Notes: generated by a model from the letters alone, not told the origin. DNA of 64,000 nucleotides from Tridacna crocea (GCA_943736015.1 OX031062.1:1160501-1224500), one strand, 5' to 3'. Positions 1 to 10,939 are shown, counted from the stretch's first letter. Numbers and translations are program-made.

Positions 1-1287
1 CTAATGCACTACATATATCTGTTTTCTGTATCAGCATTTTGTATATGTCACTTAAACTGTTGCAGTTAAAAAAAAGAGAGGGAAAAAAAACCAGTTGGCT
101 TAAATGATTTAAAAAAAAAACAGATCATTTTATATACATGTATCTAGAAGTAGTTTTAATTCTTCATTCTCTTTCAGAGCCTCAGAAAAATATTTGACAT
201 TAATATTGTTTTTGAGTACTAAAACACTGCTTCTTTCATTTAAGAACATTTTTTGGCTAGTAATTTTAGATGAATTCAAATTACTGACTTTAGTTATTTC
301 TCTGAATTTTGGTGCTCTCTGTCTAACATCCACCTTTGTCAAAGCTCCCCTTGTTTTATGTTTTGCATGTATATCAATCATGGGCAGTGTGTTTTACTTA
401 CCACAAATGATCTCAGTTCTGTGATGATAATTCCCTGATACTACAACTTTGTCTCAAAATTTACATTTCTTCTAATTTTGATTTTTTCTTTGTTTGGAAT
501 TATTTGAAGCTGATTTTTAAATTGATTTTTTGTCTTAATATACCTTGCTAAAACGTTGCAATTTCACTGAGTTCTTTTTGTTAATGTATTACAGTAGCAT
601 TATTACAGTTTAGTACTTGTCCAACATTTTTTTATCATTCATTGGTTAATGATACTTTTCAGGATATGAAAGCAGGTTCAGTTAGTGAAAAGCTTTTAGA
701 AAATACATTCTCTACAAGGACAATTTTGATAAAGATAAGGCTGCTAAGAATGTGTATTCTGATCTTTGATCTACATTGTGCAACATCTTGCTGACTCTAT
801 CATAAAAGCAGCCATTACATTGTAATGGCTTACTTTTATATAATTATATTTCTTGACTGAAAATGTCCTATTCTATTTCTTTTTAACTTTCTTTTTCTAT
901 TATTATGTCTAAGGGTAAGATATGAAGTAATAATAGACTGTTGTCTTGATTTTATTTTTTGACTTTCTTTCTTAATTATCTTAAGGATTTGCATAATTTA
1001 CAAGACTTGTTCTGTTATAAACTTTCAAGAAAGCATAATGTTATGCTAACTATGAAATAGATAAATTAAGTATGTCATTAACAGTATTTTCATTCATGGG
1101 ACATCTCAAATCCTCACTCTGTAGTCTAGACCACAAGGACTGGTATTCACCTAAAATGCTAAAAGGCATTCTTAGTTTGATTTCAGATTTACAAGTAGAA
1201 CCATATCTTATTGACTGAAAAAAAATGAGTCATTTTCTGGCAAAACATTTTTAATGCTTTCAATGATGTACTATACCAAACAAGTCA
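1..1287. other. AT-rich intron, no supported gene
   Basis: Upstream part of the filamin intron that precedes the first visible exon. Only short stop-limited frames occur. A weak remnant of the dispersed GATC palindrome (TGTGTATTCTGATCTTTGATCTACA-like) lies near 750-790. I see no splice-bounded coding segment. Confidence 0.6.
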
Positions 1288-1516
1288 TTAACCCATTACC
1301 AAACAACAATATTTTAGACAGGTCCAAATTGGAAGCATTTGCAGACGACAAAATAAAGGTGACTGAAAAGTTGAAATTTGTTTTGCAAAGGGTAGAAAAC
1401 ATTGTGGGAAAAGGAGAAAATGCTGGTTACCAGCATTTTCTCCTTTTCCCACAATGTTTTCTAAAGGCTTCTTTCTCAGGGGTGTCAAAAGTAGGGATTG
1501 TGTGGTAATGGGTTAA
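1288..1516 (+). mobile_element. TTAA palindromic MITE, subfamily A (reference copy)
   Basis: Full-length 229-bp copy that defines the family here. It has TTAA at both ends, left terminus CCCATTACC and right terminus GGTAATGGG. The long arm carries AGCATTTGCAGACGACAAAA. A central palindrome is built on TGTGGGAAAAGGAGAAAATG and its complement. The short arm carries CTTCTTTCTCAGG. TTAA target duplication plus CCC-starting termini resembles piggyBac-type non-autonomous elements; that class assignment is inference. It has no coding capacity. The same structure recurs over a hundred times in this window. Confidence 0.9.
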
Positions 1517-1645
1517 GCATTTATATTCAAATTTGAATTAGAGAATCAGTTTGAACTTATGATTTTTTGGATCTGGACATAAAATGGTCCTCATTGATAT
1601 GCAGAAAAGTTTCAGTGCAGGTCAGCTGTGTAATCATAAACAGTG

Positions 1646-1874
1646 TTAACTCATTACCACACAAGAAAATTTTAGACTGGTCCAAATTGGAAGCATTTGC
1701 AGACGACAAAATAAAAGTGACTCAAAAATAGGAATTTGTTCTGGTACGGGTAGAAAACACTGTGGGAAAAGGAGAAAATGCTGGTTACCAGCATTTTCTC
1801 CTTTTCCCACAGTGTTTTCAAAAGGATTCTTTCTCAGGGGCATCAAAAGTAGGGATTGAGTGGTAATGGGTTAA
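1646..1874 (+). mobile_element. TTAA MITE, subfamily A
   Basis: 229 bp, TTAA at both ends. The hairpin is intact and both outer stem segments read ACACTGTGGG / CCCACAGTGT, so the C/T variant seen in other copies is paired here. Confidence 0.9.
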
Positions 1875-2016
1875 TCTGAACAGGGATAACTAGGAATGTT
1901 ATTAAGAAGATTGGGTGACTACAACCAGAATTTTTCCTATGTGTATATTTTTTAGAAAGGTAAACAAGTAAACATAGTTAATGTTGATTAATATGTGTTG
2001 ATACGTTATGCTATAG

Positions 2017-2301
2017 CAATCGAGGTAGGAGAACCAAGACCGATCACTGTGATGACGTCGACTACTGGCAAGCCAGATGCCCCATGCAAGGTTGCCGTGA
2101 CAAACCCAGCGGGTAAGACAGTGGAACTGCCCACCCGTAAAATACCAGAAGGTTACACTGCTACCCTTGCACCCCAGGAGGTTGGACCACACAAGGTCAA
2201 GGTTGACTTTAACAACCAGCCGGTGCCCAAGTCTCCATTCAGTGTTATGGCAGTACCTGCTATTGATTATAGCAAGGTGAAGGTTACAGGCCTTGAAAAG
2301 C
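2017..2301 (+). CDS. FLN: filamin exon 1 of window: Ig-like repeat of the repeat 7/8 type
   Basis: Ninety-five codons open on a split codon (phase 1, after TATAG) and end at AAGC|GTAAGT (phase 1). Filamin cross-links actin filaments and scaffolds membrane and signalling proteins; its rod is a string of about 95-residue Ig-like domains. Visible marks are IEVGEPRP at the start, DAPCKVAVTNPAG mid-domain, EGYTATLAPQEVGPHKVKV, VPKSPFSV in the last strand, then SKVKVTGLEK opening the next repeat. It is paralogous to the first part of exon 2 and starts at the same domain position and phase, which points to an old tandem duplication. The acceptor is pyrimidine-poor, so the exact 5' edge is the least certain part. 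Confidence 0.88.
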
Positions 2302-2323
2302 GTAAGTTGTAGCAGTCTCTTTT

Positions 2324-2552
2324 TTAACCTGTTACTCCATAGGTACTCATTTCTACGCATTGCTTGTAGCAGCCTTTGGAGAACGTTGTGGTAAATGGTG
2401 AAATTGCACGTCACAAGCAATTTCACCTTTTGTCACAATGTTTTTTATGCTATCAAAAGGTGTAATATACACATAAGAAACAGCTTCATCCTTGCTGTTA
2501 CTTAGTGTCCATTAGAGATACCATAGAAATGCCTTATGGGGTAAAGGGTTAA
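2324..2552 (-). mobile_element. TTAA MITE, subfamily B
   Basis: Subfamily B is marked by a short arm TACTCATTTCTACGCATTGC and a long arm AGAAACAGCTTCATCCTTGC. The stem is degraded (GCACGTCACAAGC at the tip). It begins 22 bp after the exon 1 donor and shares its right TTAA with the next element. Confidence 0.88.
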
Positions 2553-2777
2553 CTCATTACCAAACAACAATATTTTAGGCTTGTCCAGATTGAAAGCATT
2601 TGCAAGAAGACATAATAAAAGTGACTGAAAATTTGAAATTTGTTTTGTGACGGGTAGAAAACATTGTGGGAAAAGGAGAAAATGCTGGTTACCAGCATTC
2701 TCTCCTTTTCCCACAATGTTTTCAAAAGCCTTTTTTTCAAGGGCGTCAAAGCTTAGGATTGTGTGGTAAAGAGTTAA
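2549..2777 (+). mobile_element. TTAA MITE, subfamily A
   Basis: Abuts the preceding subfamily B copy and uses the same TTAA (2549-2552). Hairpin nearly perfect. Confidence 0.88.
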
Positions 2778-3020
2778 TTCTAGAATAATAAAAACATTAA
2801 CGAATGCTTGATTATTTCGGAACTCTTTATCATCCGCAGACTGCTTTGTGGCAGAAGAATAAGATACTAATAACAAGCAAAACTCTCCAGCTACTGTCAG
2901 TAGCATGTAGGACTTTAAACCTGGAGGTAGCTGCTGCAAATCCTGGAGCATGGCTAATTTCTTTGCAAGGCATTTCTATGGTATCTCTAACTGACCCAAA
3001 ATAACAGCAAGGATGAAGCC

Positions 3021-3300
3021 ATTTTTAGCTCCACTGGCCGAAGGCCAGCGGGCTATTGTCATGGCGTTGTGTCCGTCGTGCGTCCGTCCGTCCGTCCGTT
3101 CGTCCGTTCGTCCGTTCGTCCGTGCGTGCGTCCGTAAACTTTTTCTTTAAAAAACTTCTCCTCAGAAACTATTGACTGGATTTTTACCAAATTTCACAGG
3201 TATGTTCCTTAGGTGGTCCTCTTTCAAATTCCTTCAAATAATTGTGTTCCATGAATAATTCTGGTTGCCATGGCAACCAAAGTAAAAAACCTTTAAAAAT
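3021..3300. repeat. GCCGAAGGCCAGCGGG-type dispersed element with CCGT microsatellite
   Basis: Begins TTTTTAGCTCCACTGGCCGA with a short inverted repeat (GGCCGAAGGCC), followed by a CCGTCCGT/TCGTCCGT microsatellite at 3077-3133. It is related in its opening motif to the element at 46442. Probably a non-autonomous DNA element, class not determined. No coding potential. Confidence 0.55.
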
Positions 3301-3526
3301 CTTCTCCTCCCAAACCGCTAATTGGATAGCATTATTTTTTTGCAGGAATGTTCCTTAGATATAGGTCTACAGAATTCCTTAAAAAAAAAAAGATCCGTCA
3401 AAAAACATGGCTTTTATGGGAGACTCATTTTCCTTTTATGGTATAGAGTAAAATCTTTGAAAAATTTCTTCTCTCAAACTACTTGTTTTGATTTCATTGT
3501 TGTATTGAAGGTTAGTTCCAATGGTG

Positions 3527-3755
3527 ATAAGTCTTTACCATACAATCCTGACTTTTAAGGACCCTAAAGAAGAAGTCTTTGGAAAACACTCTTGGAAAAG
3601 GAGAAAATGCTGGTAATCAGCATTTTCTCCTTTTACCTCAGTGTTTTCTACTCTATGAAAGAGAGAAATCATCATTTCATCAATGTTTAATTTGTTGTCT
3701 GCAAATGCTCTCAGTTTGGTCACATCCCAAGTTTTGTCATTTGGTAAAGAGTTAA
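3527..3755 (-). mobile_element. TTAA MITE, subfamily A
   Basis: 229 bp; left end decayed to ATAA, right end TTAA. Stem partly mismatched (CACTCTTGG versus CCTCAGTG). Confidence 0.8.
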
Positions 3756-3934
3756 AGATGGTTGCTTTACATAATCTGTAATCCTTTTCATATAAAGCAA
3801 GGGAAACTCTGCACTTTGATTAGTTCTGGTAAAGGTTTGTTGACCTCCTGGTGACCTGGTAGAAAGAGGGACTGGGCTTTACTGTTGTGATAAGGCATTT
3901 TGTTCTCCAATCAAACTGATCACTGACAAAGAAG

Positions 3935-4102
3935 AGTTTAGAAAACATTGTGGGAAAAAGAGAAAATGCTGGTAACCTTTTCCCACAATGTTATCTACCC
4001 TTCACAAAACAACTGTCAAATTTTCAGTCACTTTTATTTTTTCATCTTCAAATGCTTTCCATTTGGACAACCATAGAATGTTGTGATTTGGTAATGAGTT
4101 AA
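3935..4102 (-). mobile_element. TTAA MITE fragment, subfamily A
   Basis: The left end is not recognisable. The hairpin has lost most of one arm (GCTGGTAACC runs straight into TTTTCCCAC). The right arm and TTAA are intact. Confidence 0.7.
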
Positions 4103-4323
4103 CTAAACTAGAAGACAAAATTTTTATAACTGGCCATAATTGAAAGATGTTGCAGACAACATAATAAATCTTCAAATTAGTAAAACTTGTATCAAAAAGG
4201 GTAGAAATTATTGTGTCAAACTAAGAAAATGCAGGTAACTTTTATTTTCTTCTTTTCTCACAATGATTTTCATAGCCTTTTTTCTTTAGTGACCTAAAAT
4301 GCAGGAATGAATGGTAATTGTAA
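4099..4323 (+). mobile_element. degenerate TTAA MITE
   Basis: Abuts the previous fragment at a shared TTAA. Long-arm motif and a decayed stem are visible; right end decayed to TGTAA. Confidence 0.6.
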
Positions 4324-4392
4324 AAAGACTTCTCTTCACCGGTACAGAAAAATCAGGCCTGTGGAGCGATACAGGCGCTCAAGCGCCTCTAG

Positions 4393-4545
4393 TTATGTGT
4401 ATATGACACCTTTTAATAGCATAGAAAACATTGTGACAAAAGGTGAAATTGCTCGTCATGAGCAATTTCACCTTTTGCCACAATGTTTTCCAAAGGCTCC
4501 TACAAGCAATGCGTAGAAATGAGTATCTCTGGAGTAAAGGGTTAA
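4393..4545 (+). mobile_element. TTAA MITE, subfamily B, 5' truncated
   Basis: Stem GTGACAAAAGGTGAAATTGC and short arm AAGCAATGCGTAGAAATGAG are present. The long arm before 4390 is replaced by unrelated sequence containing a small GGCGCTCAAGCGCC hairpin. Confidence 0.8.
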
Positions 4546-4620
4546 TTTGACATACATGATTTAATGTTCTTTCACCGCTGATCATTTAAACATCAACACT
4601 GATCAATTAAACAACAGTGT

Positions 4621-4760
4621 TGGTATGGAAAAGCAGCTTGTGGCTTGGGAATGATATCATACGGAGTACTGGTCAGAGAAACTCCAAGAAAGCATGGATA
4701 GGTGCATTAGCTTCCATTATTTAACTGATGTAATAATAAAAATGGCTTGCAATGCCATAC
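4621..4760 (+). mobile_element. 3' part of tRNA-derived SINE
   Basis: Body motif AAGCATGGATAGGTGCATTA and the degenerate tail match the better SINE copies at 21.3, 26.6 and 47.1 kb. The tRNA-like head is missing. Confidence 0.65.
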
Positions 4761-4824
4761 AAACAAAAATCTTGTACCAATGTCGTCATTTTGTATTTTT
4801 GTATTGAGTTGTAATCTGTATTGA

Positions 4825-5050
4825 TTAACCGTTTCCCAAACAAGTCCTTGTTTTTACGTGTCTGCAGTACAAGTCTTTTGAAAACACTGTGGGAAAAGGA
4901 GAAATTGCTGGTAACAAGCAAATTCTCATTTCCCACAGTGTTCTCTACCCATTTGGAGAACTTTCTGTCATTTTTATCAATTTGAAATTGTCGTCTGCAA
5001 CCTCTTTCAGTTTTGAAGAATCTAAAATTTGTCGTTTGGGAAAGGGTTAA
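4825..5050 (-). mobile_element. TTAA MITE, subfamily C
   Basis: Subfamily C is marked by TTTTTACGTGTCTGCAGTA in the short arm and CCCTTTCCCAAAC termini. The stem tip (GCTGGTAACAAGCAAATT) mixes A-type and C-type sequence. Confidence 0.87.
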
Positions 5051-5079
5051 TATGCATAATTTATAGATAATTATTTTTC

Positions 5080-5302
5080 TTAATCCATTACCACACAATC
5101 CCTTCTTTTGACGCCCTCGAGAAAGAAGCCTTTAGAAAACATTGTAGGAAAAGGAGAAAATGCTGGTTATCAGCATTTTATCCTTTTCCTACAATGTTTT
5201 CTACCCTTCACAAAAAAAAATTCAAATTTTTAGTCACTTTTATTTTGTCGTCTGCAAATGCTTTGAATTTGGACAAATATAAAATTTTGTCGTCTGAGTT
5301 AA
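5080..5302 (-). mobile_element. TTAA MITE, subfamily A, with paired stem change
   Basis: Left stem GTAGG (5144-5148) pairs with right stem CCTAC (5188-5192), while the family reads GTGGG/CCCAC. Both arms carry the same private change. TTAA at both ends. Confidence 0.88.
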
Positions 5303-5500
5303 TAAGTGAGTTGGCTATTCATGTGAAAAAAAAAAAAGATTTCAATGAAAAGGATTTACAGCACTTGTGTTGTTAGCCTTCATGTAACAGCTCTTTGATT
5401 TTGTAGATCCAATTAATCCCAGAACAATTTTGGGTCTGTGTAGATTTAAACAAATTTTGTGTAGTTTTATGCTAATAATTGATTCCATTTTTTTTTTCAG

Positions 5501-6082
5501 CTGTGGAAGTAGGTGAGAAACGTCCAGTCAAAGTTGAAACTGCTGAGTGCGGTGTTGTAGACGCTCCATGCCAGCTTACAGCCACCAACCCAGAGGGACT
5601 GGTTAGAGACCTTCCAGTAAAGAAAACACCCAAAGGGTATGAAGCCGAATTTGCCCCACGTGAAGTAGGCTCTCATCTTGTTGCTGTGAAGTATGCTGGC
5701 AACGAAGTACCAAAATCTCCATTCTCAGTGCAAGCAACCCCACAGGGACCTCCAGCCTCAAAGGTCAAGGCCTATGGCCCAGGTTTGGAGTCTGGAATGG
5801 CCACAAAACCATGCAGTTTCACCATTGATACCACAGAAACAACACAACCAGGAGGCCTTGGTGTCACTGTAGAAGGTCCAGCTGAGAGCAAGATTGAATG
5901 CCGTGACAACCAGGATGGTACATGTGATGTCACATATTATCCAACTGTTCCAGGAGATTACAACATCAACATCACATATGCTGATGAACATATTCCTAAA
6001 TCACCATTCAAAGCTGGTATTGTTCCCAGTGGGGACATTGATGTTAGTGGAGTTAAGGCCTATGGCCCAGGATTGGAACCTG
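5501..6082 (+). CDS. FLN: filamin exon 2: repeat 8-like end, complete repeat 9-like, start of repeat 11-like
   Basis: The longest exon here, 194 codons, acceptor TTTTTTTTCAG|CT (phase 1), donor CCTG|GTAAAT (phase 1). It holds three domain segments without an intron: VEVGEKRPVKV to KSPFSVQATP completes one repeat; ASKVKAYGPGLESG to KSPFKAGIVPSG is a full repeat with the hallmark GGLGVTVEGPAESKIECRDN and DGTCDVTYYPTVPGDYNINI; then VSGVKAYGPGLEPG opens the next. By similarity the middle domain matches vertebrate repeat 9 and the following one repeat 11, so a repeat 10 equivalent seems absent. Upstream poly-T gives a strong polypyrimidine tract. Confidence 0.95.
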
Positions 6083-6458
6083 GTAAATATAATACGGCAA
6101 AAAGCATGTGGACCTGGAGTGTGAAGTGTCATAACATCATGAATGGGTTTGACCTGCTCTTGTTTGAATGCATCTGAACTTGCGTTACTAATTTATGAAG
6201 GAAAAAATGTAGCCTTGTATGATGATAAGGTCTCCGCCTTTCATAGAAATTCGTAATCTTATCTCTAGTTTTGCACGGTGAATGAGTAATTCTTTCGGTT
6301 CTGTTAGTAAGGTCTTCATCCTTTTTAGGTCAATGGAGAAAATATGTGTTTCTGTTCTATAACTGATTTGTGCAAATGAGTTGTTTGTGTTACCATCTTT
6401 TTCCCTGCAGCATGACACAAAACTTTCTTTTCTGATGAACTGAGAGTTAGATTGTACC

Positions 6459-6686
6459 TTAACCCTTTACCAAACAATTTTGTATTTTCAAGACCTTGTG
6501 GAAGAAGCCTTTTAGAAACATTGTTGGAAAAGGAGAAAATGCTGATAACCAGCATTTTCTCCTTTTCCCACAGTGTTTTCTACCTTTCCCAGAATGATTT
6601 CTAGTTTCAAGTCTACATAATTATGTAACTACAAATACATATGATTTTTGGCAGGTGTAAAATTTTGTCATTGGGTAAAGCGTTGA
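6459..6686 (-). mobile_element. TTAA MITE, subfamily A
   Basis: Left TTAA, right end decayed to TTGA. One stem arm reads GTTGG against CCCAC. The long arm is diverged. Confidence 0.8.
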
Positions 6687-6690
6687 CTCT

Positions 6691-6735
6691 TTAACTCTTT
6701 ACCACACAAGAAAATTTTAGACTTGGACATTCAGG
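6691..6735 (+). mobile_element. TTAA MITE left-end fragment
   Basis: Only the first 45 bp of a forward subfamily A copy (terminus, AAAATTTTAGAC) remain, 4 bp after the preceding element. Confidence 0.7.
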
Positions 6736-6739
6736 ATAT

Positions 6740-7687
6740 GCTTATCTTGAAACTGCAAGACTAAGTAATGTCTTGATCCTAGACAGAAAATATCTGTAAG
6801 GTTTATTTGGCACTGGAAGGGTATGAGTAGAAACTAACTTGATTGGTGAGAGTGATCTACTAATATACAGGATACTGGCGCGAAATACTACTGTACATGT
6901 GGATATATCATACACATGTTGAAAAATTTGCAAATTTCAGATTACAGACATTTTGCAAATGAAAATTTTTGTGAATTTCAGACACTCATTAATTGTTGGT
7001 GTACTTGCAGTAAAATACACAAACAGAAAATTTGTGAATATTTCAAAATCGCAAAATTACAGTTTTGCTTGTTGCAAAAACTTACAATTGCACAGTAACT
7101 GTTCCTCTATTTTAGAGCTTGCTGATGACAGGAATTCCCGACATTTGACTATTTTACATTTCTGATTATTCTCTAAATAAATGAAAAACACTTTGTCCTA
7201 AGAAAAATCTTTCAGGGACCAGTAATCTGTTTGACTTTTATTCTTGTCTCTACTAATAATGGCACAAGATGTTTAGGTAAGGAAGTAGAGATTTTAGACT
7301 TTTTAGCTTGGTTACAAAAATTATAAGGAGTTGAAATTATATTTATTTGTGTGAAAGTTTAAAATTCATATAAAGGTGAATTTATATTTGCTTGTGTAAA
7401 GAAACTGTAACTATTGTCTACTTGAAGCTTTATTTTCATTTTGAATTTAGTAAAACATTATTTTCAAGATTTTTTTTTTTCCCAGAATAGGTCTTCAATA
7501 ACAATGTGATATGCAATCATGATATATTAAAATAGATTTTTTTGCATGCCCTTTCATTTAGAATGTTCCTAGAATGTGTATAACCTGTCTATGTGTAGCT
7601 GATATGATGATTTTCTGACTGAAGATTTATATGTACTTACAAAGATTTAGTGTTGAGTGACCTCCCTTTATGCTGTGTTATCGTTGT
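6740..7687. other. unannotated intron stretch
   Basis: AT-rich, with imperfect runs of TTTGCAAAT/AAAATTTGTGAA around 6920-7100. No splice-compatible filamin segment, no recognised element. Confidence 0.5.
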
Positions 7688-7915
7688 TTAACCCTTTCCC
7701 AAACAAGCCCTGGTTTTTACGTGTCTGCAGTAAAAGTCTTTTGAAAACACTGCGGGAAAAGGAGAAATTGCTCGTGACGAGCAATTTCTCCTTTTCCCAC
7801 AGTGTTTTCTACCCTGTTTGAGAACTTTCTGGCATTTTCTCCATATCTAAAATTATCGACTGCAAACTCTTTTGGTTTGGAATAGTCTAAAATTTGTCCT
7901 TTGGGAAAGGGTTAA
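7688..7915 (-). mobile_element. TTAA MITE, subfamily C (good copy)
   Basis: 228 bp. Stem GGAGAAATTGCTCGT pairs with ACGAGCAATTTCTCC around one central base. TTAA at both ends. Confidence 0.9.
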
Positions 7916-8721
7916 TATGAAATGAAACATTTAACTATAGCTTTTACTAGCTCAGACCATTATTCAGGCTTCATATCGGCTAATCATTTCATTTTGAATT
8001 TTATTGCTAAATTATAAAGTAAGTTGTCTTGTAGATAGAGCTCAACAGCCAAGCGGATGGTTTGTTCTTTCATATTGGAGGTAGAACAAATGATAAAAAA
8101 ATTTATTGTAAATATGAACCTGATTTTAAAGGCATGATAAATCTCTGTTGTTGTATCACCCCTCACAACATACGTCAGTTTGACGTCACAGGTAGTGATA
8201 TCGCACCCTTGTTATAAAGTCAGTGTGCGTGTTTGGTAAGACTGGGGTTTTTTTGTAATCATTCCTTTAAATGATCTGAAAAAGTCTTTAGACCTCCAAA
8301 GCGTTCAATGCTTAGGGACTTTGTTTTTTGTCAAAGCTTTTGTTAACTACTTGTTATAATGGAATAGACTTCGACCAACAATTAAAACCCAATCACTTTT
8401 TGATATTTGGTCAAAGTGTTTATGCATATAGACATCTGCTTCCTGTCTAAAACATCAGAATATTAAATGTATTTATCCAATGTCTTTGATAAATACATGA
8501 GAGTCTTTGTAGTCCGTTTGTATCCACCCAAGCTAGCCTCATTCTATCTTCATATCGTACTTATTTTTCAATATGGTGGCCATAAGTTATGAAAATGCAC
8601 TTGTCCGATATCACTTCCTGTGACGTAGGTTGTTACCCTTGTGTATGTTTCTGTTGATAAATCTGTGCATTATTGGCGTTCATGCTTCATCACCTTCTAG
8701 CTGGTGCACCACTTTTTCTCT
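7916..8721. other. unannotated intron stretch
   Basis: No recognised exon, transposon terminus or tandem repeat. Short frames only. Confidence 0.45.
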
Positions 8722-8897
8722 CTAATGCTTTACCATCTGACAAAACTTCAGTCTTGCTTATTTGGAAGGGTAGAAAACACTGTGGGGAATACAGAAGGTG
8801 TTGGTTATCAGCAGCATTTTTTTCCTTTTCCCACACTGTTTTCTAAAGCTCCCTTTCTCAGGGTCATTAAAACTGGAGACTGTTTGTTAAGGATTAA
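8722..8897 (+). mobile_element. TTAA MITE, internally deleted
   Basis: Left end CTAA, right TTAA. About 50 bp of the long arm is missing and the stem has decayed. Confidence 0.75.
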
Positions 8898-8988
8898 CAA
8901 TGCTCTTACTAGATATCTGTGATATTTTTATATCTTATGCAAAGTTACTGTACAGATCAGATAAATCTTAAGATAATTTTTCATGAAT

Positions 8989-9083
8989 AGATAGAAAAAA
9001 AGTCTCTGTAAACGATAACTGTTTTTAACTATATAAAAAAAAGTCTTTGTAAAAGTTAACTGTTTTTAACTATATATGAAAAA
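8989..9083. repeat. two-copy direct repeat
   Basis: AAAAAAAGTCT(C/T)TGTAAA...TAACTGTTTTTAACTATATA occurs twice in tandem with a period of about 46 bp. Confidence 0.6.
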
Positions 9084-9305
9084 CTCATATAAGAGATAGT
9101 TTTTATAACATAGTATTGCATTATCTAACAATAGATTCTTGATATTGTTTCAGTGAAATAAGTGTGCCAGTGTCATAAACAGCTTTCAGTACAGTTTTAA
9201 GTTGTTATTGTATACATTGCTAGTAATTTGAATGATTCACATATGAAACATGTAGTTACACACACTGCCAGAATGACATTGAAATTGTAATGAAAAGACT
9301 CTCTT

Positions 9306-9535
9306 TCAACTCTTTACCAAACGGGGAAATTTTAGACTGGTCCAAATTGAAAGCATTTGCAGACGACAAAATAAATGTGACTGAAAAATTTTAATTTGTT
9401 CTGGGAAGGGTAGAAAACACTGTGGGAAAAGGAGAAAATGCTGGTTACCAGCATTTTCTCCTTTTCCCACCGTGTTTTCAAAAAGGCTTCTTTCCCAGGG
9501 GCGTTAAAAGTAGGGATTGTGTGGTAATGGGTTAA
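9306..9535 (+). mobile_element. TTAA MITE, subfamily A
   Basis: Full length; left TCAA, right TTAA; hairpin nearly perfect (CCCACCGTG in one arm). Confidence 0.88.
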
Positions 9536-9657
9536 TAGTGGCTAGACATTCTTGTTGCATTAGACAGTAGATCTATTAGAATGAACTTGAAAGAGAAATG
9601 ATTTGTCAGTGAAAACTGTTTATCTTCTAGCATATGAAAAATATAACATACATCGTT

Positions 9658-9849
9658 CAGAGCTCCAGATAGAGGGAGTGATTTTGATTTCAAAGTTGAA
9701 AATATCAATTGTTCTCAATTAAACCGTATGTCGTGGGTACTCAATAGAATCATCTCATCGACACAATTTTTATGAATACCTACAACTTAGGGTTTGTAAG
9801 AGAAATAATGGATTTAGAATACCGTCACTCCTTTTTATCTGGAGCTCTG
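9658..9849. mobile_element. GAGCTC fold-back MITE (family G), copy 1
   Basis: Inverted termini CAGAGCTCCAGATAGAGGG and the matching GGAGCTCTG end. The centre is an imperfect palindrome (ACTCAATAGAATC...). Two relatives at 13338 and 33789 define the family. Ends 54 bp before exon 3. Confidence 0.75.
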
Positions 9850-9903
9850 TCATTTCACTACTTGTACTATGTTTTAAAAAAATTCGGATTTTTATGTTGC
9901 TAG

Positions 9904-10077
9904 GTGTATTCCTGGACTCTCCAACCGGCTTTACTGTGGATGCTAAGTCTGTGACACCTGAGGGTGCCGGAAAGGTCAGGGCCATTGTTACAAGTCCCAG
10001 TGGACAGAGAACAGAGAGTCTGGTGAAGAACAAGGGAGACGGCACATACGATGTTCTTTACACTCCCTATGAACAAG
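9904..10077 (+). CDS. FLN: filamin exon 3: core of repeat 11-like domain
   Basis: Fifty-eight codons, acceptor GTTGCTAG|GT and donor CAAG|GTAATG, phase 1 on both sides. Contains the strand-C to strand-F core: SPTGFTVDAKSVTPEGAGKV, TSPSGQRTESLV, then the filamin signature GDGTYDVLYTPYEQG. The VFLD...FTVDA opening and ALT/SVT stretch match vertebrate repeat 11, supporting its order directly after the repeat 9-like domain of exon 2. A MITE end fragment starts 9 bp after the donor. Skipping this symmetric exon would keep frame but destroy the Ig fold. Confidence 0.94.
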
Positions 10078-10085
10078 GTAATGCA

Positions 10086-10112
10086 TTAACCGTTTACCAC
10101 ACATTCTCGAGC
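10086..10112 (+). mobile_element. TTAA MITE terminus fragment
   Basis: TTAACCGTTTACCACACATT only. Starts 8 bp downstream of the exon 3 donor dinucleotide. Confidence 0.6.
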
Positions 10113-10113
10113 T

Positions 10114-10332
10114 TTAACCCTTTCCCAAAGACAAACTTTTGGACTAGACCAAATTGAAAGCATTTGCAGATGACAATTCAACTCTTGCTGAAAAGATTAT
10201 TTCTGTCTATGATAGGGTAGAAAACATTGTGGGAAAAGGAGAAAATACTGGTTATCAGCATTTTCTCCTTTTCCAACAAAAGGCTTCTATTCCAGACCCG
10301 CAAAAACCAGGGATTGTTTGGGAAAGGGTTAA
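10114..10332 (+). mobile_element. TTAA MITE, subfamily D
   Basis: Subfamily D is marked by CAACTCTTGCTGAAAAGAT in the long arm and CAGGGATTGTTTGGGAAAGG at the right end. TTAA at both ends; the right hairpin arm lacks the outer ATGTTTT segment. Confidence 0.88.
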
Positions 10333-10363
10333 GAATCTTGATAAAGAGAGCCTCTGATGGAAG

Positions 10364-10638
10364 TCAACTCATTACTAAATGACCAAATTTTAAACTGGTC
10401 CAAATTGAAAGCATTTGCAGACGACAAAATAAATGTAACTCAAATTTGTTTTGTGAAGAGTAGAAAACATTGAGGGAAAAGGAGGAAATGCTGATTTCCG
10501 GTATTTTCTCCTTTTCCCACTATGTTTTCATAAGGTTTCTTTCTCGTTGTTGTTATAAGGCGGGATTTTGTGGTAATGTTTTCAAAAGGCCTCTTTCTCA
10601 GGGTCGTAAAAAATTGGGATTGTGTTGTAAGGATTTAA
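10364..10638 (+). mobile_element. TTAA MITE, subfamily A, duplicated short arm
   Basis: The short arm occurs twice in tandem (ATGTTTTCATAAGG...GTGGTAATG then TTTTCAAAAGGCCTC...), lengthening the element. Left end TCAA, right TTAA. Confidence 0.8.
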
Positions 10639-10680
10639 AACATCAGATTGTTTGATAACCTATTAAAATGATTTATTATG

Positions 10681-10730
10681 TGTAGATCAAGAGTAGACTG
10701 CACAGAATGTCCTGTCTGGTCTTCGATTAG
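10681..10730. repeat. GATCAGACTGCACA-type palindrome, degenerate
   Basis: GTAGATCAAGAGTAGACTGCACAGAATG followed by a decayed second arm. Dispersed family, better copy at 40648. Confidence 0.5.
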
Positions 10731-10939
10731 TATGTGGTATTTTTTTTGTGTGTGAAATTTTTGATAATTCAATAGAAATCTTTCATCCATCAGTCGAACT
10801 TTTTCATTTATGGGTTACCTGTAAAAGTGTTTGGTTTACTTGAAAATAGCCTGTTAAGTGTTTATGGAAACTTAATCGCTTTCAGAAAATCATGTGGAAA
10901 GATAGATGAAAACATAATTGCATTCAGGAATACATGTGA

